NCBI GenBank assembly: GCA_026002975.1
Contig: BPGJ01000009.1
Span: forward strand, 1-48,104
Source of the DNA: Acidimicrobiia bacterium
Lineage (GTDB): Bacteria; Actinomycetota; Acidimicrobiia; Spongiisociales; ZC4RG35
Direction: 5' to 3'
DNA length: 48,104 nt
Of the stretch, positions 8,411-19,458 are shown piece by piece. A program made the translations under genes and the position numbers. The first letter of the stretch is position 1. Each line of letters starts with the position of its first letter. The notes under the pieces are model-generated. The model made no database searches and was not told where the DNA came from. It was given only the letters and a program-made list of their open reading frames with translations.

Positions 8411-9129
8411 CCGAGCTGATAGGCCAGGTCGTGGCCTGGCTGACCGACGCCTCCCACTGGGTGGGCAGAGACGGGATCCCCGCCCGCACCGTCGAGCATC
8501 TCTGGCTGGCCCTGGCCCCCACCTCGGCTGCGGTGGCGGTAGCGGTTCCTCCCGCGGTGTGGCTGGCCCACCGGCGGCGGTTTCCGTTCTTGGCCAACGC
8601 GGTGGTCAACGTGGGGAGGGCGGTCCCGTCGTTCGGGATCCTCGCGGCCAGCTTCGTCTTCCTCGTTCCCCTCGGATTCGATTTCCGCTTCTGGCCTCCC
8701 GCCGTCGCACTCTTCGCCCTCGCCTTGCCTCCCGTGTTCACCAACACCTACGCCGCGATCGCCGGAGTGCCCCGGCACCTGGTGGAAGCCGCCCGGGGGA
8801 TGGGACTCACCGAACGCCAGGTGATCACCCGCATCGAACTGCCGGTGGGTATGCCGGTGCTCCTCGCCGGGGTCGAGATCGCCCTGGTCCAGGTGGTGGC
8901 CACCGTCCCCCTGGCGGCGGTGATAGCGGGCGGAGGCGGGTTCGGACAGTACATCGTGAGGGGTTTCGCCCAGGGGGTGGCAGGTCGGGTAGAGGCCTTC
9001 GCAGGCGCGGTTCTGGTGGCGGTCCTCACCCTCGGGGTGCAGGGCGTCTTCAGGTCGGCGGAGCGTCTGGTGGTCCCCTCCGGGGTGCGTCGCATGCGAA
9101 GGGAACGCCCCGTCGGTCGGGCGGTCTGA
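8407..9129 (+). CDS. osmoprotectant ABC transporter permease 2 (OpuCD type)
   Basis: A second binding-protein-dependent permease of 240 residues, similar in layout to its neighbour. A helix LAPTSAAVAVAVPPAVWLAH is followed by NVGRAVPSFGILAASFVFLV, the coupling loop LVEAARGMGLTERQVITRIE with the EAA motif, and GGGGFGQYIVRGFAQGVAG near the last helices. It should form the heterodimeric pore with permease 1. The GTG start overlaps the permease 1 stop by four bases. The basic tail (RRMRRERPVGR) is likely cytoplasmic. Confidence 0.9.
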   Translation: MTELIGQVVAWLTDASHWVGRDGIPARTVEHLWLALAPTSAAVAVAVPPAVWLAHRRRFPFLANAVVNVGRAVPSFGILAASFVFLVPLGFDFRFWPPAVALFALALPPVFTNTYAAIAGVPRHLVEAARGMGLTERQVITRIELPVGMPVLLAGVEIALVQVVATVPLAAVIAGGGGFGQYIVRGFAQGVAGRVEAFAGAVLVAVLTLGVQGVFRSAERLVVPSGVRRMRRERPVGRAV

Positions 9130-9220
9130 TCGGAATAGTCCAGAGTCCCTCTAGGGTTGCAGACGGGATGCGGCCTTTCCCAGGCCCGCACCCGCGCCCA
9201 CGCGACAGAAAGGAAACCCC

Positions 9221-10135
9221 ATGTGGAGCAGACTCCGACGCCTCGGGGCGGCTTCCCTCGTCCTCTTTCTGGTGGCCGCAGCCTGCACGGGCGGCACCTC
9301 GGATGGCGAACCGGCGGATGGTCCGACGATCACGGTAGCCTCGTTCAACTTCCCGGAGAGCGTGATCCTCGCCGAGATCTACGCCCAGGCGCTGGAGGAG
9401 GCCGGATATCCGGTCGAGCGTCGGCTCAACCTCGGCTCCCGGGAGCTGATCTTCCCCGAACTCGAGGCAGGAAACATCGACTTCATACCCGAGTACGTCG
9501 GGTCGTCTTTGGTGGTCGGGTTCGGCCTCGAAGCCCCTGGAGCCACCGATGAAGCGGTGGAACGCCTCCGGGAAGCCTTCTCCGAGTTGGGCATGACCGT
9601 GCTCGAACCGACACCGGGTGAGGACACCAACGTGTTCGTGGTGACGGGGCCGTTCGCCCAGGAGAACGGGGTCACCAGCCTCGGGGACCTCGCCGGGTTG
9701 GGCGAAATCGTGTTGGGTGGTCCCCCCGAATGCGAGAACCGGCCGACCTGCTACGCCGGTCTGGTGGACCGGTACGGGTTGGACAACCTCGTGTTCGAGA
9801 GCATCGCCGAAGGGTCGGCCCGCATCGCGGCCCTCGAGGCGGGGGAGATCGACGTCGCGTTGCTGTTCTCCACCCAGCCGGTGATCAAAGAGAAGGGGTT
9901 CGTCGCCTTGGAGGATCCCAACGACGTCGCCCCCCCGGAGAACATCGTCCCGGTGGTGGCCGACGACGTGATCGCCGCCTACGGTGACGACCTGGTCGAT
10001 CTTATCGACAGCATCTCGGCGCTGATCACCACCGACGTCCTGTTGGACCTCAACGGACGGGTCGAGTTGGAGGCCCAGGAGCCGGCCGACGTGGCCAGGG
10101 ATTGGCTGCAGGACAACGGGTTCCTGTCCTCCTGA
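9221..10135 (+). CDS. osmoprotectant-binding lipoprotein (OpuCC type)
   Basis: The 304-residue product has a lipoprotein signal peptide: a basic start (MWSRLRRLG), a hydrophobic core and a lipobox LVAAAC with Cys22 as the lipidation site. The mature part is a type II substrate-binding protein: ITVASFNFPESVILAEIYAQ, then YPVERRLNLGSRELIFPELE, FIPEYVGSSLVVGFGLEAPG and a late DVLLDLNGRVELEAQEPADV region, as in OpuCC/glycine-betaine receptors. GAAAGGA lies about eight bases before the ATG. The 91-base gap from the permease gene holds a TAGGGT that could serve a separate promoter, which would allow extra binding protein to be made. Confidence 0.9.
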   Translation: MWSRLRRLGAASLVLFLVAAACTGGTSDGEPADGPTITVASFNFPESVILAEIYAQALEEAGYPVERRLNLGSRELIFPELEAGNIDFIPEYVGSSLVVGFGLEAPGATDEAVERLREAFSELGMTVLEPTPGEDTNVFVVTGPFAQENGVTSLGDLAGLGEIVLGGPPECENRPTCYAGLVDRYGLDNLVFESIAEGSARIAALEAGEIDVALLFSTQPVIKEKGFVALEDPNDVAPPENIVPVVADDVIAAYGDDLVDLIDSISALITTDVLLDLNGRVELEAQEPADVARDWLQDNGFLSS

Positions 10136-10181
10136 CCCCCACATCCGACGCAGCTACCGTGGCCCCGATCCAGGAGGCAGC

Positions 10182-13100
10182 TTGTCGGTAGTCGGCTATT
10201 ACCGCCACCCCACCATCTGGGGTGACCGGGTGGTGTTCGTGTGCGAAGACGACCTCTGGCAGGTGGACGTCGAAGGTGGGGTCGCCACCAGGCTCACCGC
10301 CAACCCGGGTATCCAGACGCGGCCTCGGTTCTCACCCGACGGTCGCCTCGTCGCCTTCATATCCCGGGACGAAGGAAGGCTCGACGTCTTCGTCATGGAC
10401 GCCGACGGAGGCCCGCCGCGCCGGCTCAGCTATTTCGGGAGCTGGTCGCTGGTGGCCGGATGGTCACCCGACGGCGGCTCGGTCCTCGTCGCCACCGACC
10501 ACGCCCAGCCTTTCGCCGGCTGGACCCACCTGTGGTCGGTCCCCCTCGACGGGACCCAACCCGTCCCACTCCAGGTCGGCCCCGCGTTCTCCGTGTCCTT
10601 CTCCCCGAACGGACGGGGGATGGTGATCGGCCGACACGCATTCGACCCGGCCCGCTGGAAGCGATACCGGGGCGGACGGGTCGGGAGCATCTGGGTCAGA
10701 CGGAGGCCCGACGAGAGCTTCCGTCGTCTGGTCCAACTGGACGGGAACGTGGCCGACCCGATGTGGGTCGGGAGGAGGATCTACTTCATCTCGGATCACG
10801 AGGGAGTCGGCAACCTGTATTCGGTCACCCCTACCGGACGCGGGCTGAGGCGGCACACCGCCCACGAGGGCTTCTACGCCCGCCATCCCTCCACGGACGG
10901 ACGCCGGATCGTCTACCACTGCGGTGGCGACCTGTGGCTGTTCGACCCGGAGGCCGACGAGACACGACCCCTCCAGGTGACGGTCCCCTCCGCCCGGCCT
11001 CAACGCAACCGCAGGTTCGTCCCGCCGGGCAAGTACCTGGAGACGTTCGATCTCCATCCGGGGGGCCATTCGCTGGCGGTCGTCGCCCGGGGAGGCGCCT
11101 TCACCATGCCCCTCTGGGAGGGGGCCGTTCGTCGCCACGGACCCCCCTCCACCCATCGACGGCGCCTGGCCGCCTGGAGCCACGACGGCGAGACCCTCAT
11201 ATCCGTCACCGACGAGCCCGGTGAAGAAGCCCTGGTCGTGGAAAGGGCCGACGGAACCGAAGTGACCCGGATCGAAGGCGACCTCGGCCGTCTCCGGACG
11301 GTCGACCCGCAACCGGGAGGCAGCCGAGTGGCGATCACCAACCATCGGCACGAGCTGCTGCTGGTCGAACCCGGCCGGCGACGACCCCGGCTCGTCCATC
11401 GGAGTCCCCACTCCTGGATAGACGGGACCTCCTGGTCACCCGACGGCCGTTGGCTGGCGTTCTCCGCGGCGGTGACCCGCACCACCCAGAACCTGTTCCT
11501 GTACGACACCTCCACCGGGCGTGTCCATCGGATCGGCCGGCCCCAGTTCCGGGACAGGATGCCGATCTTCGACCCGTCCGGTCGGTACCTGTTGTTCCTG
11601 GGCGGTCGGGTGTTCGACCCGGTGGCCGACCAGGTGTTCCACGACTACGGATTCCCCAGGTCGGTGGTTCCGATGCTCATCCCTCTCCGCCGGGACGTGC
11701 CGTCCCCGTTCTCGGCCGCCCACCGGCCACCCCGCGCGCCCGGCGACCGAGGCGACGACGAGGCGAAGCCTCCCGAGGCGGTCGACATCGACCTCGACGG
11801 GCTGGCCGACCGGGTCCAGGCTTTCCCCGTCCCCCCGGGCCGCTATACCGCTCTGGGCGCCGCCGAACACAAGGTGTTCATGCTGCTCCAGCCTCTCACC
11901 GGCAGTCTGGGGACGTCGTGGTCCGACGACGAGCCTCCCAAGGGACAGCTCCAGGTGTGGGACCTGATGGTCGGGAAACTGGAAACCGTGACAGACGGGG
12001 TCACCGACTTCCAGGTTCGACCGGGGGCCAAGACCCTGGCGATCCGGTACGGCCGGCGGCTTCGGGTGGTTCCGGTCGGCTGGAGAGACGACAAGAGCAC
12101 CAAGGACGCTCCGGGTCGGGACACCGGGTGGGTCGACCTAGATCGGATAAGGATCGAGGTCGTCCCGGGTGAGGAGTGGCGGCAGATGTTCCGGGAGGCT
12201 TGGCGGCTTCAGAGGGATCACTTCTGGAGCGCCGACATGTCCGGGGTGGATTGGGTCGAGATCCACGACCGGTACCTGGCGCTGGTCGATCGGGTCGCTT
12301 CCCGGTCGGAGTTCTCCGACCTCCTCTGGGAGATGCAAGGTGAGCTGGGGACCTCGCACGCCTACGAGTTGGGAGGCGACTACCGGCCCGAGCCGGCGTG
12401 GTCGCAAGGACACCTGGGAGCCGACCTGGAGTGGTCTCGGGGGGCGTGGCGGGTGCGGCGGATCCCCGCGGGGGATGCTTGGGATCCCAAGGCGGTCTCA
12501 CCGCTGGCCGCTCCCGGAGTCGATGTACGCCCGGGGGACCGGATCCTGGCGGTCGACGGGGTGACCCTCTCCGCCGACACGCCGCCCGAGTCCCGGCTGG
12601 TCGACAAGGCGGGCCGGCCGGTCACCCTCCGGGTGGCCCGGGGCCGGTCACGTCCCCGGGAGGTGGTGGTCGTTCCACTCGAATCGGAGACCCCTCTCAG
12701 ATATCGCGACTGGGTCGAGACCAACCGGGCTCTGGTACGGGAGATGTCGGACGGGAGAGCCGGCTACCTGCACATCCCCGACATGGGTCCCGCCGGTTTC
12801 GCCGAGTTCCACCGGTCGTGGCTGTCCGAACTGGCGATGGACGGGCTGGTGATCGACGTCAGGTTCAACCGGGGAGGCAACGTCTCCCAGCTGCTGTTGC
12901 GGCGGCTCATCCAGCGGCGGATCGGCTACCGGGTCAGTCGCTGGCGGGAGCCGTGGGCGTTCCCCGAGGACGCCCCCGCCGGTCCGATGGTCTGCCTCAC
13001 CAACGAGATGGCCGGATCCGACGGAGACATCTTCTCGCATAGTTTCAAGATGCACCGTCTGGGTCCCCTCGTCGGCACCCGCACCTGGGGTGGGGTGGTG

Positions 13101-13400
13101 GGTATCTGGCCGCAGCATTGGCTGGTCGACGGGACCATGACCACCCAGCCCGAGTTCGGCACCTGGTTCGCCGATGTGGGTTACGGCGTCGAGAACTACG
13201 GGACCGACCCCGACATCGAGGTGGAGATCACCCCCGACGACTACGCGGCACGTCGTGATCCACAGCTCGAACGGGCCGTCGCCGAGCTGATGCGGATAGT
13301 CGAATCGTCGCAGCCGTTCCCGCCTCCCCCCGAGCCCCCGCCCCCCGTGTTGCCTCCCCGGCTCACCCCTGGGGGCGCGACTCCACCCGGGAGGAGATGA
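10182..13400 (+). CDS. tricorn-type serine protease
   Basis: The 1072-residue product matches the tricorn layout. An N-terminal six-bladed beta-propeller (repeated [11 protein letters not shown]-like blades) and a second propeller (about 300-640) are followed by a helical C1 domain, a PDZ domain near 765-845 ([20 protein letters not shown]) and the C2 catalytic core. The catalytic residues of archaeal tricorn are present: Ser725-His726 in GTSHAY, the nucleophile Ser946-Asp947 in NEMAGSDGD, and Glu1004 in [11 protein letters not shown]. Tricorn trims peptides released by proteasome-like proteases in the cytoplasm; no signal peptide is seen. The start is TTG with AGGAGG at 10172. The proline-rich tail overlaps the end of leuB by 38 bases on the opposite strand. 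Confidence 0.9.
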   Translation: MSVVGYYRHPTIWGDRVVFVCEDDLWQVDVEGGVATRLTANPGIQTRPRFSPDGRLVAFISRDEGRLDVFVMDADGGPPRRLSYFGSWSLVAGWSPDGGSVLVATDHAQPFAGWTHLWSVPLDGTQPVPLQVGPAFSVSFSPNGRGMVIGRHAFDPARWKRYRGGRVGSIWVRRRPDESFRRLVQLDGNVADPMWVGRRIYFISDHEGVGNLYSVTPTGRGLRRHTAHEGFYARHPSTDGRRIVYHCGGDLWLFDPEADETRPLQVTVPSARPQRNRRFVPPGKYLETFDLHPGGHSLAVVARGGAFTMPLWEGAVRRHGPPSTHRRRLAAWSHDGETLISVTDEPGEEALVVERADGTEVTRIEGDLGRLRTVDPQPGGSRVAITNHRHELLLVEPGRRRPRLVHRSPHSWIDGTSWSPDGRWLAFSAAVTRTTQNLFLYDTSTGRVHRIGRPQFRDRMPIFDPSGRYLLFLGGRVFDPVADQVFHDYGFPRSVVPMLIPLRRDVPSPFSAAHRPPRAPGDRGDDEAKPPEAVDIDLDGLADRVQAFPVPPGRYTALGAAEHKVFMLLQPLTGSLGTSWSDDEPPKGQLQVWDLMVGKLETVTDGVTDFQVRPGAKTLAIRYGRRLRVVPVGWRDDKSTKDAPGRDTGWVDLDRIRIEVVPGEEWRQMFREAWRLQRDHFWSADMSGVDWVEIHDRYLALVDRVASRSEFSDLLWEMQGELGTSHAYELGGDYRPEPAWSQGHLGADLEWSRGAWRVRRIPAGDAWDPKAVSPLAAPGVDVRPGDRILAVDGVTLSADTPPESRLVDKAGRPVTLRVARGRSRPREVVVVPLESETPLRYRDWVETNRALVREMSDGRAGYLHIPDMGPAGFAEFHRSWLSELAMDGLVIDVRFNRGGNVSQLLLRRLIQRRIGYRVSRWREPWAFPEDAPAGPMVCLTNEMAGSDGDIFSHSFKMHRLGPLVGTRTWGGVVGIWPQHWLVDGTMTTQPEFGTWFADVGYGVENYGTDPDIEVEITPDDYAARRDPQLERAVAELMRIVESSQPFPPPPEPPPPVLPPRLTPGGATPPGRR

Positions 13401-14439
13401 GATCTCCGATCTGGGCGGTGGTCATCCCCATCTGGGGACCTCCCATGGCGGGGAGCTCGGCCAGGACCGACGCGGCCGCCGTTTCGACGGCCCGGGCTGC
13501 TGCGGCCTCGCCCAGATGGTCGAGACACATGGCGGCGGACAGCACCGCCGCCACCGGGTTGGCCCATCCCCGCCCGGCGATGTCCGGAGCCGAACCGTGG
13601 ACCGGCTCGAACATGGAGGGATGGGTCCTCTCGGGGTTGATGTTCCCGGAGGCCGCTATCCCCATTCCTCCTTGAACCGCCGCCCCGAGGTCGGTGACGA
13701 TGTCACCGAACAGGTTGTCGGTGACGACCACGTCGAAGCGTTCGGGTGACGTGATCAGGTACAGGCAGCACGCGTCGACGTGGACGTAGTCGGTCTCCAC
13801 CCCCGGATGTTCGGCGGCCACCAGGTCGACCACCCGGGTCCACAGCTCCCCGGCGAAGGTGAGCACGTTGGTCTTGTGGCACAGGGTGAGTTTCCCGCGC
13901 CGGCCCTCCGCCAGCCGGAAGGCGTAGCGAACCACCCTCTCCACCCCGTACCTGGTGTTGACCGACTCCTGCAGCGCGATCTCGTGGGGGGTGTCGCGGC
14001 GCAGGGCCCCGCCGGCACCCACGTACGGGCCCTCGGTGTTCTCCCTGACCACCACCAGGTCGCACCTCTCCGGGCCGAGCCCGGCGACCGGTGACGGCAC
14101 TCCCGGGTACAGCTTCACCGGTCGAAGGTTGACGTACAGGTCGAAGTCGAAACGGAGCCGGAGGAGGAGACCGCGTTCCAGCACTCCGGGAGGCACCCGG
14201 GGATCCCCGACCGCTCCGAGCAGGATGGCGTCGTGGGCATCCAGTTCCTCCTCCACCGAGTCGGGGAGGACCTCCCCGGTGCGCACCCACCGTTCGGCAC
14301 CCAGGTCGTATTCGACGGTCTCGACCCCGAAGCCGAACACCCCGGCCGCGGTTCGGACCGCCTTCACCGCTTCGGCGGTCACCTCTCGACCGACGCCGTC
14401 ACCGGGTACGATCGCCAGGCGATAGGTGGTCGAGGACAT
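13363..14439 (-). CDS. leuB: 3-isopropylmalate dehydrogenase
   Basis: This 358-residue enzyme catalyses the NAD-dependent oxidative decarboxylation of 3-isopropylmalate in leucine synthesis. Visible family features are the N-terminal [16 protein letters not shown], the substrate-binding arginines in [28 protein letters not shown], the catalytic Lys in [15 protein letters not shown], the metal-binding aspartates in [20 protein letters not shown], and the NAD-binding loop [20 protein letters not shown]. It is the last gene of the operon, 11 bases after leuA, and its 3' end overlaps the tricorn gene tail-to-tail, leaving no intergenic terminator. Confidence 0.95.
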   Translation of the reverse strand: MSSTTYRLAIVPGDGVGREVTAEAVKAVRTAAGVFGFGVETVEYDLGAERWVRTGEVLPDSVEEELDAHDAILLGAVGDPRVPPGVLERGLLLRLRFDFDLYVNLRPVKLYPGVPSPVAGLGPERCDLVVVRENTEGPYVGAGGALRRDTPHEIALQESVNTRYGVERVVRYAFRLAEGRRGKLTLCHKTNVLTFAGELWTRVVDLVAAEHPGVETDYVHVDACCLYLITSPERFDVVVTDNLFGDIVTDLGAAVQGGMGIAASGNINPERTHPSMFEPVHGSAPDIAGRGWANPVAAVLSAAMCLDHLGEAAAARAVETAAASVLAELPAMGGPQMGMTTAQIGDLISSRVESRPQG

Positions 14440-14450
14440 GGCGGGCGATC

Positions 14451-15968
14451 CTAGCCCGCCGCGGATCTCGCCTTGTTCAGCGCCTCGACGAACGCCTCGG
14501 CGGATCCCTCCACCACGTCGGTGTTGATCGCCCGGCCCGCGAAGGTGTCGTCACCCACCCGGACCACCACGTTGACCTCGGCCATTGCGTCGGCCCCCGA
14601 GGTGACCGGGACCACCCGGTAGTCGACCAGCCTGGCGTCCAGTCCGAAAGCCGTCCGGAGGGCGGCGAAGGCGGCGTGCACCATCCCGTCTCCCTGACCG
14701 CGGAAGGTCTCCACCTTCCCGTTGATCGACAGGGTGACCTCGGCGGTCGGGGTGACGTCGTGTCCGCCTTCCACGTGGATCCCGACCATCTGGACGGCAC
14801 CTTCGACGCTCACCGACTCGTCCTCGACGATGGCGCGGATCTCCTCCTCACCGATGTGGACCTTCCGGTCGGCCAACTGCTTGAACTTGGCGAAGGCCCG
14901 GTTGAAGGACTCCTCTTCGAGCACGATGCCCATCCGCTGGAGCGCATCGGCGAAACCTGCCCGCCCGGAGTGCTTCCCCAGAACGATCTGGGCCGGGCGC
15001 TGACCCACCGACTCGGCGTCCATGATCTCGTAGGTCTCCCTAGCGCGAAGCACCCCGTGTTGGTGGATGCCGGACTCGTGGGCGAAGGCGTTCCGACCGA
15101 CCACCGCCTTGTTGTACTGGACCGGGTAGCCGGTCAGTCGAGACACCAGACGCGACGTCTCGAACAGCTCCCGGGTGTCGGCTCCCACTTCCACCCCGAA
15201 CACGTCCTGGCGGATCTTGACCGCCATGATGATCTCCTCGATCGAGGTGTTCCCGGCGCGCTCACCGATCCCGTTGATCGCCCCCTCGATCTGGCGGGCT
15301 CCGGCGTGGATCGCCGACAAGGAGTTGGCCACCGCCAGCCCCAGATCGTTGTGGCAGTGGACCGAGATGACGACGTCGTCGCGGTCACCCTTCACCTCGG
15401 CATAGACCCGCTTCATCAGCTCGACGAAGTCGCTGGGGGTGGCATAGCCGACCGTGTCGGGGATGTTGATGGTGGTCGCGCCCGCCTCTACCGCCCGGCG
15501 GCACACCTCGATCATGAAGTCCGGATCCGACCGGGTGGCGTCCTGAGGGGAGAACTCCACGTCGTCGGTGTAACGGCGGGCTCTCCGCACACCCTCCACC
15601 GATGCCTTCAGGACTTCCTCCGGGGTCATCCTGAGCATCTTCTCCATGTGGATCGGGGAGGTGGACATGAACACGTGGATCCGGAACCGCTCCGCCTCCT
15701 TGAGGGCGTCGTAGGCCTGGTCGATGTCGTCGGGATGCGCCCGGGCCAGGGAGGCGATCACCGGGCCTCTCACCTCCCGGGCGATCCGGGACACCGCCTC
15801 GAAATCGCCGGGGGAGGACGCGGCGAACCCGGCCTCCAGCACGTCTACCCGCAGTTTGGCGAGCTGCCGGGCGATCGCCAGTTTCTCGTCGGGGGTCAGG
15901 GCGATCCCCGGCGCCTGTTCCCCGTCTCGCAAAGTCGTGTCGAAGATGATCAGTCGGTCGTTGCTCAT
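14451..15968 (-). CDS. leuA: 2-isopropylmalate synthase
   Basis: The enzyme condenses acetyl-CoA with 2-oxoisovalerate, the committed step of leucine synthesis. The 505-residue protein starts with the HMGL-like metal-binding motif [13 protein letters not shown] and has the HCHND motif ([11 protein letters not shown]) near residue 206, followed by [18 protein letters not shown]. Residues about 390-505 form the C-terminal LeuA dimer domain ([20 protein letters not shown]), which binds leucine for feedback inhibition in the family. AAGGAG precedes the ATG. The 121-base gap from ilvC could house a promoter or processing site, but none is clear. Confidence 0.95.
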   Translation of the reverse strand: MSNDRLIIFDTTLRDGEQAPGIALTPDEKLAIARQLAKLRVDVLEAGFAASSPGDFEAVSRIAREVRGPVIASLARAHPDDIDQAYDALKEAERFRIHVFMSTSPIHMEKMLRMTPEEVLKASVEGVRRARRYTDDVEFSPQDATRSDPDFMIEVCRRAVEAGATTINIPDTVGYATPSDFVELMKRVYAEVKGDRDDVVISVHCHNDLGLAVANSLSAIHAGARQIEGAINGIGERAGNTSIEEIIMAVKIRQDVFGVEVGADTRELFETSRLVSRLTGYPVQYNKAVVGRNAFAHESGIHQHGVLRARETYEIMDAESVGQRPAQIVLGKHSGRAGFADALQRMGIVLEEESFNRAFAKFKQLADRKVHIGEEEIRAIVEDESVSVEGAVQMVGIHVEGGHDVTPTAEVTLSINGKVETFRGQGDGMVHAAFAALRTAFGLDARLVDYRVVPVTSGADAMAEVNVVVRVGDDTFAGRAINTDVVEGSAEAFVEALNKARSAAG

Positions 15969-16089
15969 GGCTACTCCTTCGGTTCGGCGCGGACGAACTG
16001 GTTGCGTCGATCCAGGCCGGGTCGGGTTCCTCAGCGGCCCCCGCCCGGCCGGGGAAGCATGAGCAGGCCTCCGGTGGAGGTACCGACCG
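15969..16089 (-). other. ilvC-leuA intergenic gap, nothing convincing
   Basis: This is the only sizeable gap inside the ilv-leu operon. It contains short GC-rich complementarities (CCTCC/GGAGG) and a nine-codon reading frame with no branched-chain codons. Neither a terminator nor a promoter can be supported. Confidence 0.4.
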
Positions 16090-17103
16090 TCACTCGGGCT
16101 CCTTGGGCTGTAGGAACGGCATCAGTTTCCGCAGCTCCCGGCCCACCTGTTCGATCTGGTGGCTCCGGTTGCGCTCCCGCTGCTCGTAGAGGAACGGCGC
16201 CCCCTCCCGGGCCTGCGCCATCCACTCGTGGGCGAACGCCCCCGACTGGATCTCCTCCAGGATCCGTTTCATCTCCTTGCGGGTCTCGTCGGTGATGATG
16301 CGCGATCCCCGTGTGTAGTCGCCGTACTCGGCGGTGTCCGAAATCGAGTACCGCATCCACGACAGCCCCCCTTCGTAGAGGAGGTCGACGATCAGCTTCA
16401 GCTCGTGCAACGTCTCGAAATAGGCCGACTCGGGCTGATAGCCCGCCTCGACCAGCGTTTCGAACGACGCCTTGATGAGCTGGGCCAGCCCCCCACACAG
16501 GATCACCTGCTCGCCGAACAGGTCGGTCTCGGTCTCTTCCTTGAAGGTGGTCTCCAGCACACCCGCCCTGGTCCCGCCGATAGCCCACGCATACGACAGG
16601 CCGATCTGCTTGGCGAGACCGGTCGCGTCCTGGTGGACGGCGAGGAGGCAGGGCACCCCGGAACCCTCGGTGTAGGTGCGACGGACCAGGTGGCCGGGTC
16701 CCTTGGGAGCCACCATCACCACGTCCAGGTCCTCGGGAGGCACGATCTCGCCGAAATGGATGTTGAACCCGTGGGCGAACATGAGGACGTCTCCACGCTG
16801 GAGACGATCGGCCACCTCGGCGTGGTACAGGTCCGCCATGTACTGATCGGGCACCAACAACATCACCACGTCGCCCCAGTCGGCCGCTTCGGCGACCGAC
16901 ATGACCCGATGGCCGTCGGCTTCGGCCTTGGCCCTGCTCGCCGAACCCTCACGCAGGCCGACCACCACGTCCACCCCGGAATCCCGCAGGTTGCAGGCGT
17001 GGGCGTGGCCCTGGCTCCCGTACCCGATCACCGCCACCCGGCGACCCTTGATCACCGAGGGGTCCGCATCCGCGTCGTAGTAGATCTTCGCCGTCAACGT
17101 CAC
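16090..17103 (-). CDS. ilvC: ketol-acid reductoisomerase (class I)
   Basis: The 337-residue short-form enzyme isomerises and reduces acetolactate or acetohydroxybutyrate with NADPH and Mg2+. Residues 1-180 form the Rossmann domain with [20 protein letters not shown], and the conserved [20 protein letters not shown] follows. The C-terminal knotted domain carries the metal-binding residues in [20 protein letters not shown] and the [18 protein letters not shown] segment. The ATG overlaps the ilvN stop by four bases. As the NADPH-consuming step it links this operon functionally to the transhydrogenase genes. Confidence 0.96.
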   Translation of the reverse strand: MTLTAKIYYDADADPSVIKGRRVAVIGYGSQGHAHACNLRDSGVDVVVGLREGSASRAKAEADGHRVMSVAEAADWGDVVMLLVPDQYMADLYHAEVADRLQRGDVLMFAHGFNIHFGEIVPPEDLDVVMVAPKGPGHLVRRTYTEGSGVPCLLAVHQDATGLAKQIGLSYAWAIGGTRAGVLETTFKEETETDLFGEQVILCGGLAQLIKASFETLVEAGYQPESAYFETLHELKLIVDLLYEGGLSWMRYSISDTAEYGDYTRGSRIITDETRKEMKRILEEIQSGAFAHEWMAQAREGAPFLYEQRERNRSHQIEQVGRELRKLMPFLQPKEPE

Positions 17104-17603
17104 ACCGCCTTCAGTCTCTGTCTGGTCGTCTTCGGTTCCCTCGCCAGAGCCACCCGCCCCGACTTGACGAGGTCGACCACACCATAGGGTCGTACCAACT
17201 CGAGGAAATCGTTGATCTTGTTGGGTGGTCCCGTCACCTGGAAGCAGATCGACGAGGCCCCCACGTCGATCGCCACCGCCTTGAAGATGGCGGCCACCTC
17301 GAGCACCTCGGATCGCCGGCCGGGTGGTGCCGCCACCCTCACCAGCATGATCTCCCGTTCCATGCTCTGGTCCGGGTCCAGCTCGGTGATCTTCACCACG
17401 TTGATCAGCTTGTGGAGCTGCTTCTTGACCTGTTCCAACTCGGGGGCGTCCACCACGATCGTCATCCTCGAGAGTCCCTCTTCGTGGGAGGGGCCGACCG
17501 CCAACGAGTGGATGTTGAACCCCCGGCGGGCCAGCAGGGAGGACACCCGGGCCAGGACCCCCGGCTTGTCCTCGACCACCACCGACAGCGTGTGTTTGCT
17601 CAT
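17100..17603 (-). CDS. ilvN: acetolactate synthase small (regulatory) subunit
   Basis: The 167-residue regulatory subunit begins with an ACT domain ([20 protein letters not shown], then [20 protein letters not shown]), which in the family binds valine and transmits feedback inhibition to IlvB. The C-terminal half ([20 protein letters not shown], and [20 protein letters not shown]) matches the ALS small-subunit C domain. It lies nine bases after ilvB and overlaps ilvC, so it is part of one transcript. Confidence 0.95.
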   Translation of the reverse strand: MSKHTLSVVVEDKPGVLARVSSLLARRGFNIHSLAVGPSHEEGLSRMTIVVDAPELEQVKKQLHKLINVVKITELDPDQSMEREIMLVRVAAPPGRRSEVLEVAAIFKAVAIDVGASSICFQVTGPPNKINDFLELVRPYGVVDLVKSGRVALAREPKTTRQRLKAV

Positions 17604-17612
17604 CTCATCACC

Positions 17613-19340
17613 TCACGGAAGGTCCGAGGCGGGAGCGACCGGGCCACCTCCGGGACCGACGATCACGTCGTCGTTGGAGCCTCCGGCCGGAACCATGGGG
17701 AACACCATCTCGTCGAGGTCGACCTTGAAGTCGATCACCACCGGTCGGTCGTTGATCGACAGCGACTTCTCGATCGCCGGAGCCACCTCGTCGGGCGACT
17801 CCGCCCGCAGACCGGCGCAGCCCATCGACTCGACCAGCTTGACGTAGTCGACCTCCCCGCCCAGCAGCGAAGCCGACAGCCGTCCCCCGTAGAACAAGCG
17901 CTGCCACTGGACGACCATGCCGTGGGCGCCGTTGTCGAACAGGGCCACCTTGATGGGGAGGCCTTCGGCTGCTGCGGTTATCAGCTCCTGGCAGGTCATC
18001 TGGAACCCGCCGTCACCTTCGATCGCGTATACCAGGTCGTCGGGTCGACCGGCTTTGGCTCCCACCGCGGCGGGGATCGAGAACCCCATCGTGCCCAGAC
18101 CCCCGGAGTTGATCCATCTGCGCGGCTCGGAGAACCGCCAGTACTGGGACGCCCACATCTGGTGCTGTCCCACCCCGGCGACCAATATGGCGTCTCCGCC
18201 GGTCAGCCGCGCCAGCTCCTCGATGACGTACTGCGGCTTGATCGGTCCGTCCGGGTCCTGGTGGTAGGTGAGGGGGAACTCCCGCTGCCACCGCCGGAGG
18301 GTCTCCTTCCAGGCGCTCCGGTCGGGGGCCTCCCGGGCACCCCAGGCTTCCATCAGCTGGGACAACACCCGGCCGGCGTCCCCCACGATCGGCACCTCGG
18401 GGACCCTCACCTTTCCGATCTCGGCCGGGTCGACGTCGATGTGGATCACCTTGGCGTGAGGCGCGAAGGTGGCCGGATTGCCGGTGACCCGATCGTCGAA
18501 ACGGGCTCCCACCGCGATGAGCAGGTCACAGCGCTGCACGGCGGTGGTCGCGGTGTAGGTGCCGTGCATACCCAACATGCCCAGGGCGAGGGGATGGTCG
18601 TCGGGGAAGGCCCCCCGCGCCATCAGGGTGGTGGTAACGGGGACGTCGGTCATCTCGGCGAACCGACGGAGGGCGTCGGAGGCGTTCGCCTTGATGACGC
18701 CGCCACCCACGTAGAGGACCGGCCGTTCCGCCTTTTCGATCAGCTCCACCGCCTCCCGCACCCGGAGGGGATGACCCTCATAGGTGGGTTTGTAGCCCGG
18801 CAGGTTGAGCTCTTCGGGTTCGTGCCACCGGGTTTCGGCGTTCAACACGTCCTTGGGCAAGTCGATCAGCACCGGGCCCGGCCGGCCGGTCGAGGCGATG
18901 TGGAAGGCCTGGTGCACCACTTCGGGGATCTCGTCGGGCGACGTGACGAAGTAGTTGTGTTTCGTGGCCGGCATGGTGATCCCGGTGGTGTACGCCTCCT
19001 GGAAGGCGTCGTTCCCCACCGCCCCGGTGGGGACCTGGCCGGTGATCGCCACGATCGGAACCGAGTCCATCAAGGCATCGGCCAGGGGAGTCACCAGGTT
19101 GGTGGCGCCAGGGCCGGAGGTGGCGATGCACACCCCGACCCGCCCGGTGGCCCACGCATAGCCTTCCGCCATGTGGCCGGCCCCCTGCTCGTGTCGGGCG
19201 AGGACGTGACGGATGGGACTGTCCAGGAGCGGGTCGTAGGCCGGCAGGATCGCTCCGCCCGGCACGCCGAACACGACGTCGACGCCTTCGTGTTCCAACG
19301 CTCTGATCAGGGCTTGGGCTCCGGTGATCTTGTCTGTCAT
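17613..19340 (-). CDS. ilvB: acetolactate synthase large (catalytic) subunit
   Basis: This 575-residue ThDP enzyme makes acetolactate and acetohydroxybutyrate. In order it has the ThDP activating glutamate in [20 protein letters not shown], a central domain with [20 protein letters not shown] that holds FAD in the family, and the C-terminal ThDP/Mg motif [20 protein letters not shown]. The ATG at 19340 (MTDKITGAQ) is chosen over an upstream frame extension, because that extension runs through the attenuator hairpin and GGAG lies about nine bases before this ATG. The residues after the last conserved segment are Gly/Pro-rich. Expression is probably governed by the leader just upstream. Confidence 0.96.
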   Translation of the reverse strand: MTDKITGAQALIRALEHEGVDVVFGVPGGAILPAYDPLLDSPIRHVLARHEQGAGHMAEGYAWATGRVGVCIATSGPGATNLVTPLADALMDSVPIVAITGQVPTGAVGNDAFQEAYTTGITMPATKHNYFVTSPDEIPEVVHQAFHIASTGRPGPVLIDLPKDVLNAETRWHEPEELNLPGYKPTYEGHPLRVREAVELIEKAERPVLYVGGGVIKANASDALRRFAEMTDVPVTTTLMARGAFPDDHPLALGMLGMHGTYTATTAVQRCDLLIAVGARFDDRVTGNPATFAPHAKVIHIDVDPAEIGKVRVPEVPIVGDAGRVLSQLMEAWGAREAPDRSAWKETLRRWQREFPLTYHQDPDGPIKPQYVIEELARLTGGDAILVAGVGQHQMWASQYWRFSEPRRWINSGGLGTMGFSIPAAVGAKAGRPDDLVYAIEGDGGFQMTCQELITAAAEGLPIKVALFDNGAHGMVVQWQRLFYGGRLSASLLGGEVDYVKLVESMGCAGLRAESPDEVAPAIEKSLSINDRPVVIDFKVDLDEMVFPMVPAGGSNDDVIVGPGGGPVAPASDLP

Positions 19341-19368
19341 CGTGTCTGCTCCGTTAGGTTTGCCAACG

Positions 19369-19392
19369 AAAAACCCTCCCGGTGGGGAGGGT
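19369..19392 (-). terminator. ilv attenuator: intrinsic terminator hairpin
   Basis: On the minus strand an 8-bp perfect stem, ACCCTCCC with GGGAGGGT, closes a CACC loop and runs into TTTTT then C, 29 bases before the ilvB ATG. This is a Rho-independent terminator placed between a branched-chain-rich leader peptide and the structural gene, which is the defining layout of transcription attenuation. Confidence 0.8.
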
Positions 19393-19397
19393 CTGGC

Positions 19398-19424
19398 AGC
19401 GCACACGCCGACGGCGTGTGCGCT
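19398..19424 (-). promoter_or_regulatory. ilv leader RNA hairpin (pause or anti-antiterminator stem)
   Basis: A perfect 12-bp inverted repeat (AGCGCACACGCC and its complement) has a three-base loop. It starts at the stop codon of the leader peptide and ends five bases before the terminator hairpin. A ribosome stalled on the Ile-Leu-Val-Leu codons would reach into this stem. A strong alternative pairing with the terminator arm was not seen by eye. Confidence 0.65.
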
Positions 19425-19458
19425 ACGGAAGTACGAGGATGGTGTAGGTCGGCTTCAT
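19423..19458 (-). CDS. ilv operon leader peptide [11 protein letters not shown]
   Basis: An 11-residue open frame, ATG to TAG, ends in Ile-Leu-Val-Leu-Pro, so four consecutive codons are for the three branched-chain amino acids. It lies 82 bases upstream of ilvB and directly before the two hairpins described above. Leader peptides of this kind make ribosome progress depend on charged tRNA-Ile, -Leu and -Val, and so tune read-through into ilvBNC-leuAB. No ribosome site lies close upstream, but the promoter places the transcript start within about 5-9 bases of the ATG, consistent with leaderless translation. Confidence 0.8.
   Translation of the reverse strand: MKPTYTILVLP

Noticed and set aside
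16031-16062. Nine-codon frame (MLPRPGGGR) between ilvC and leuA as a leucine leader
   Set aside because: Only one leucine codon, no following terminator hairpin with a T run, and no promoter.
14676-16295. 539-residue plus-strand open frame opposite leuA
   Set aside because: Same reasoning: the leuA frame has complete motifs, while the antisense product is low-complexity.
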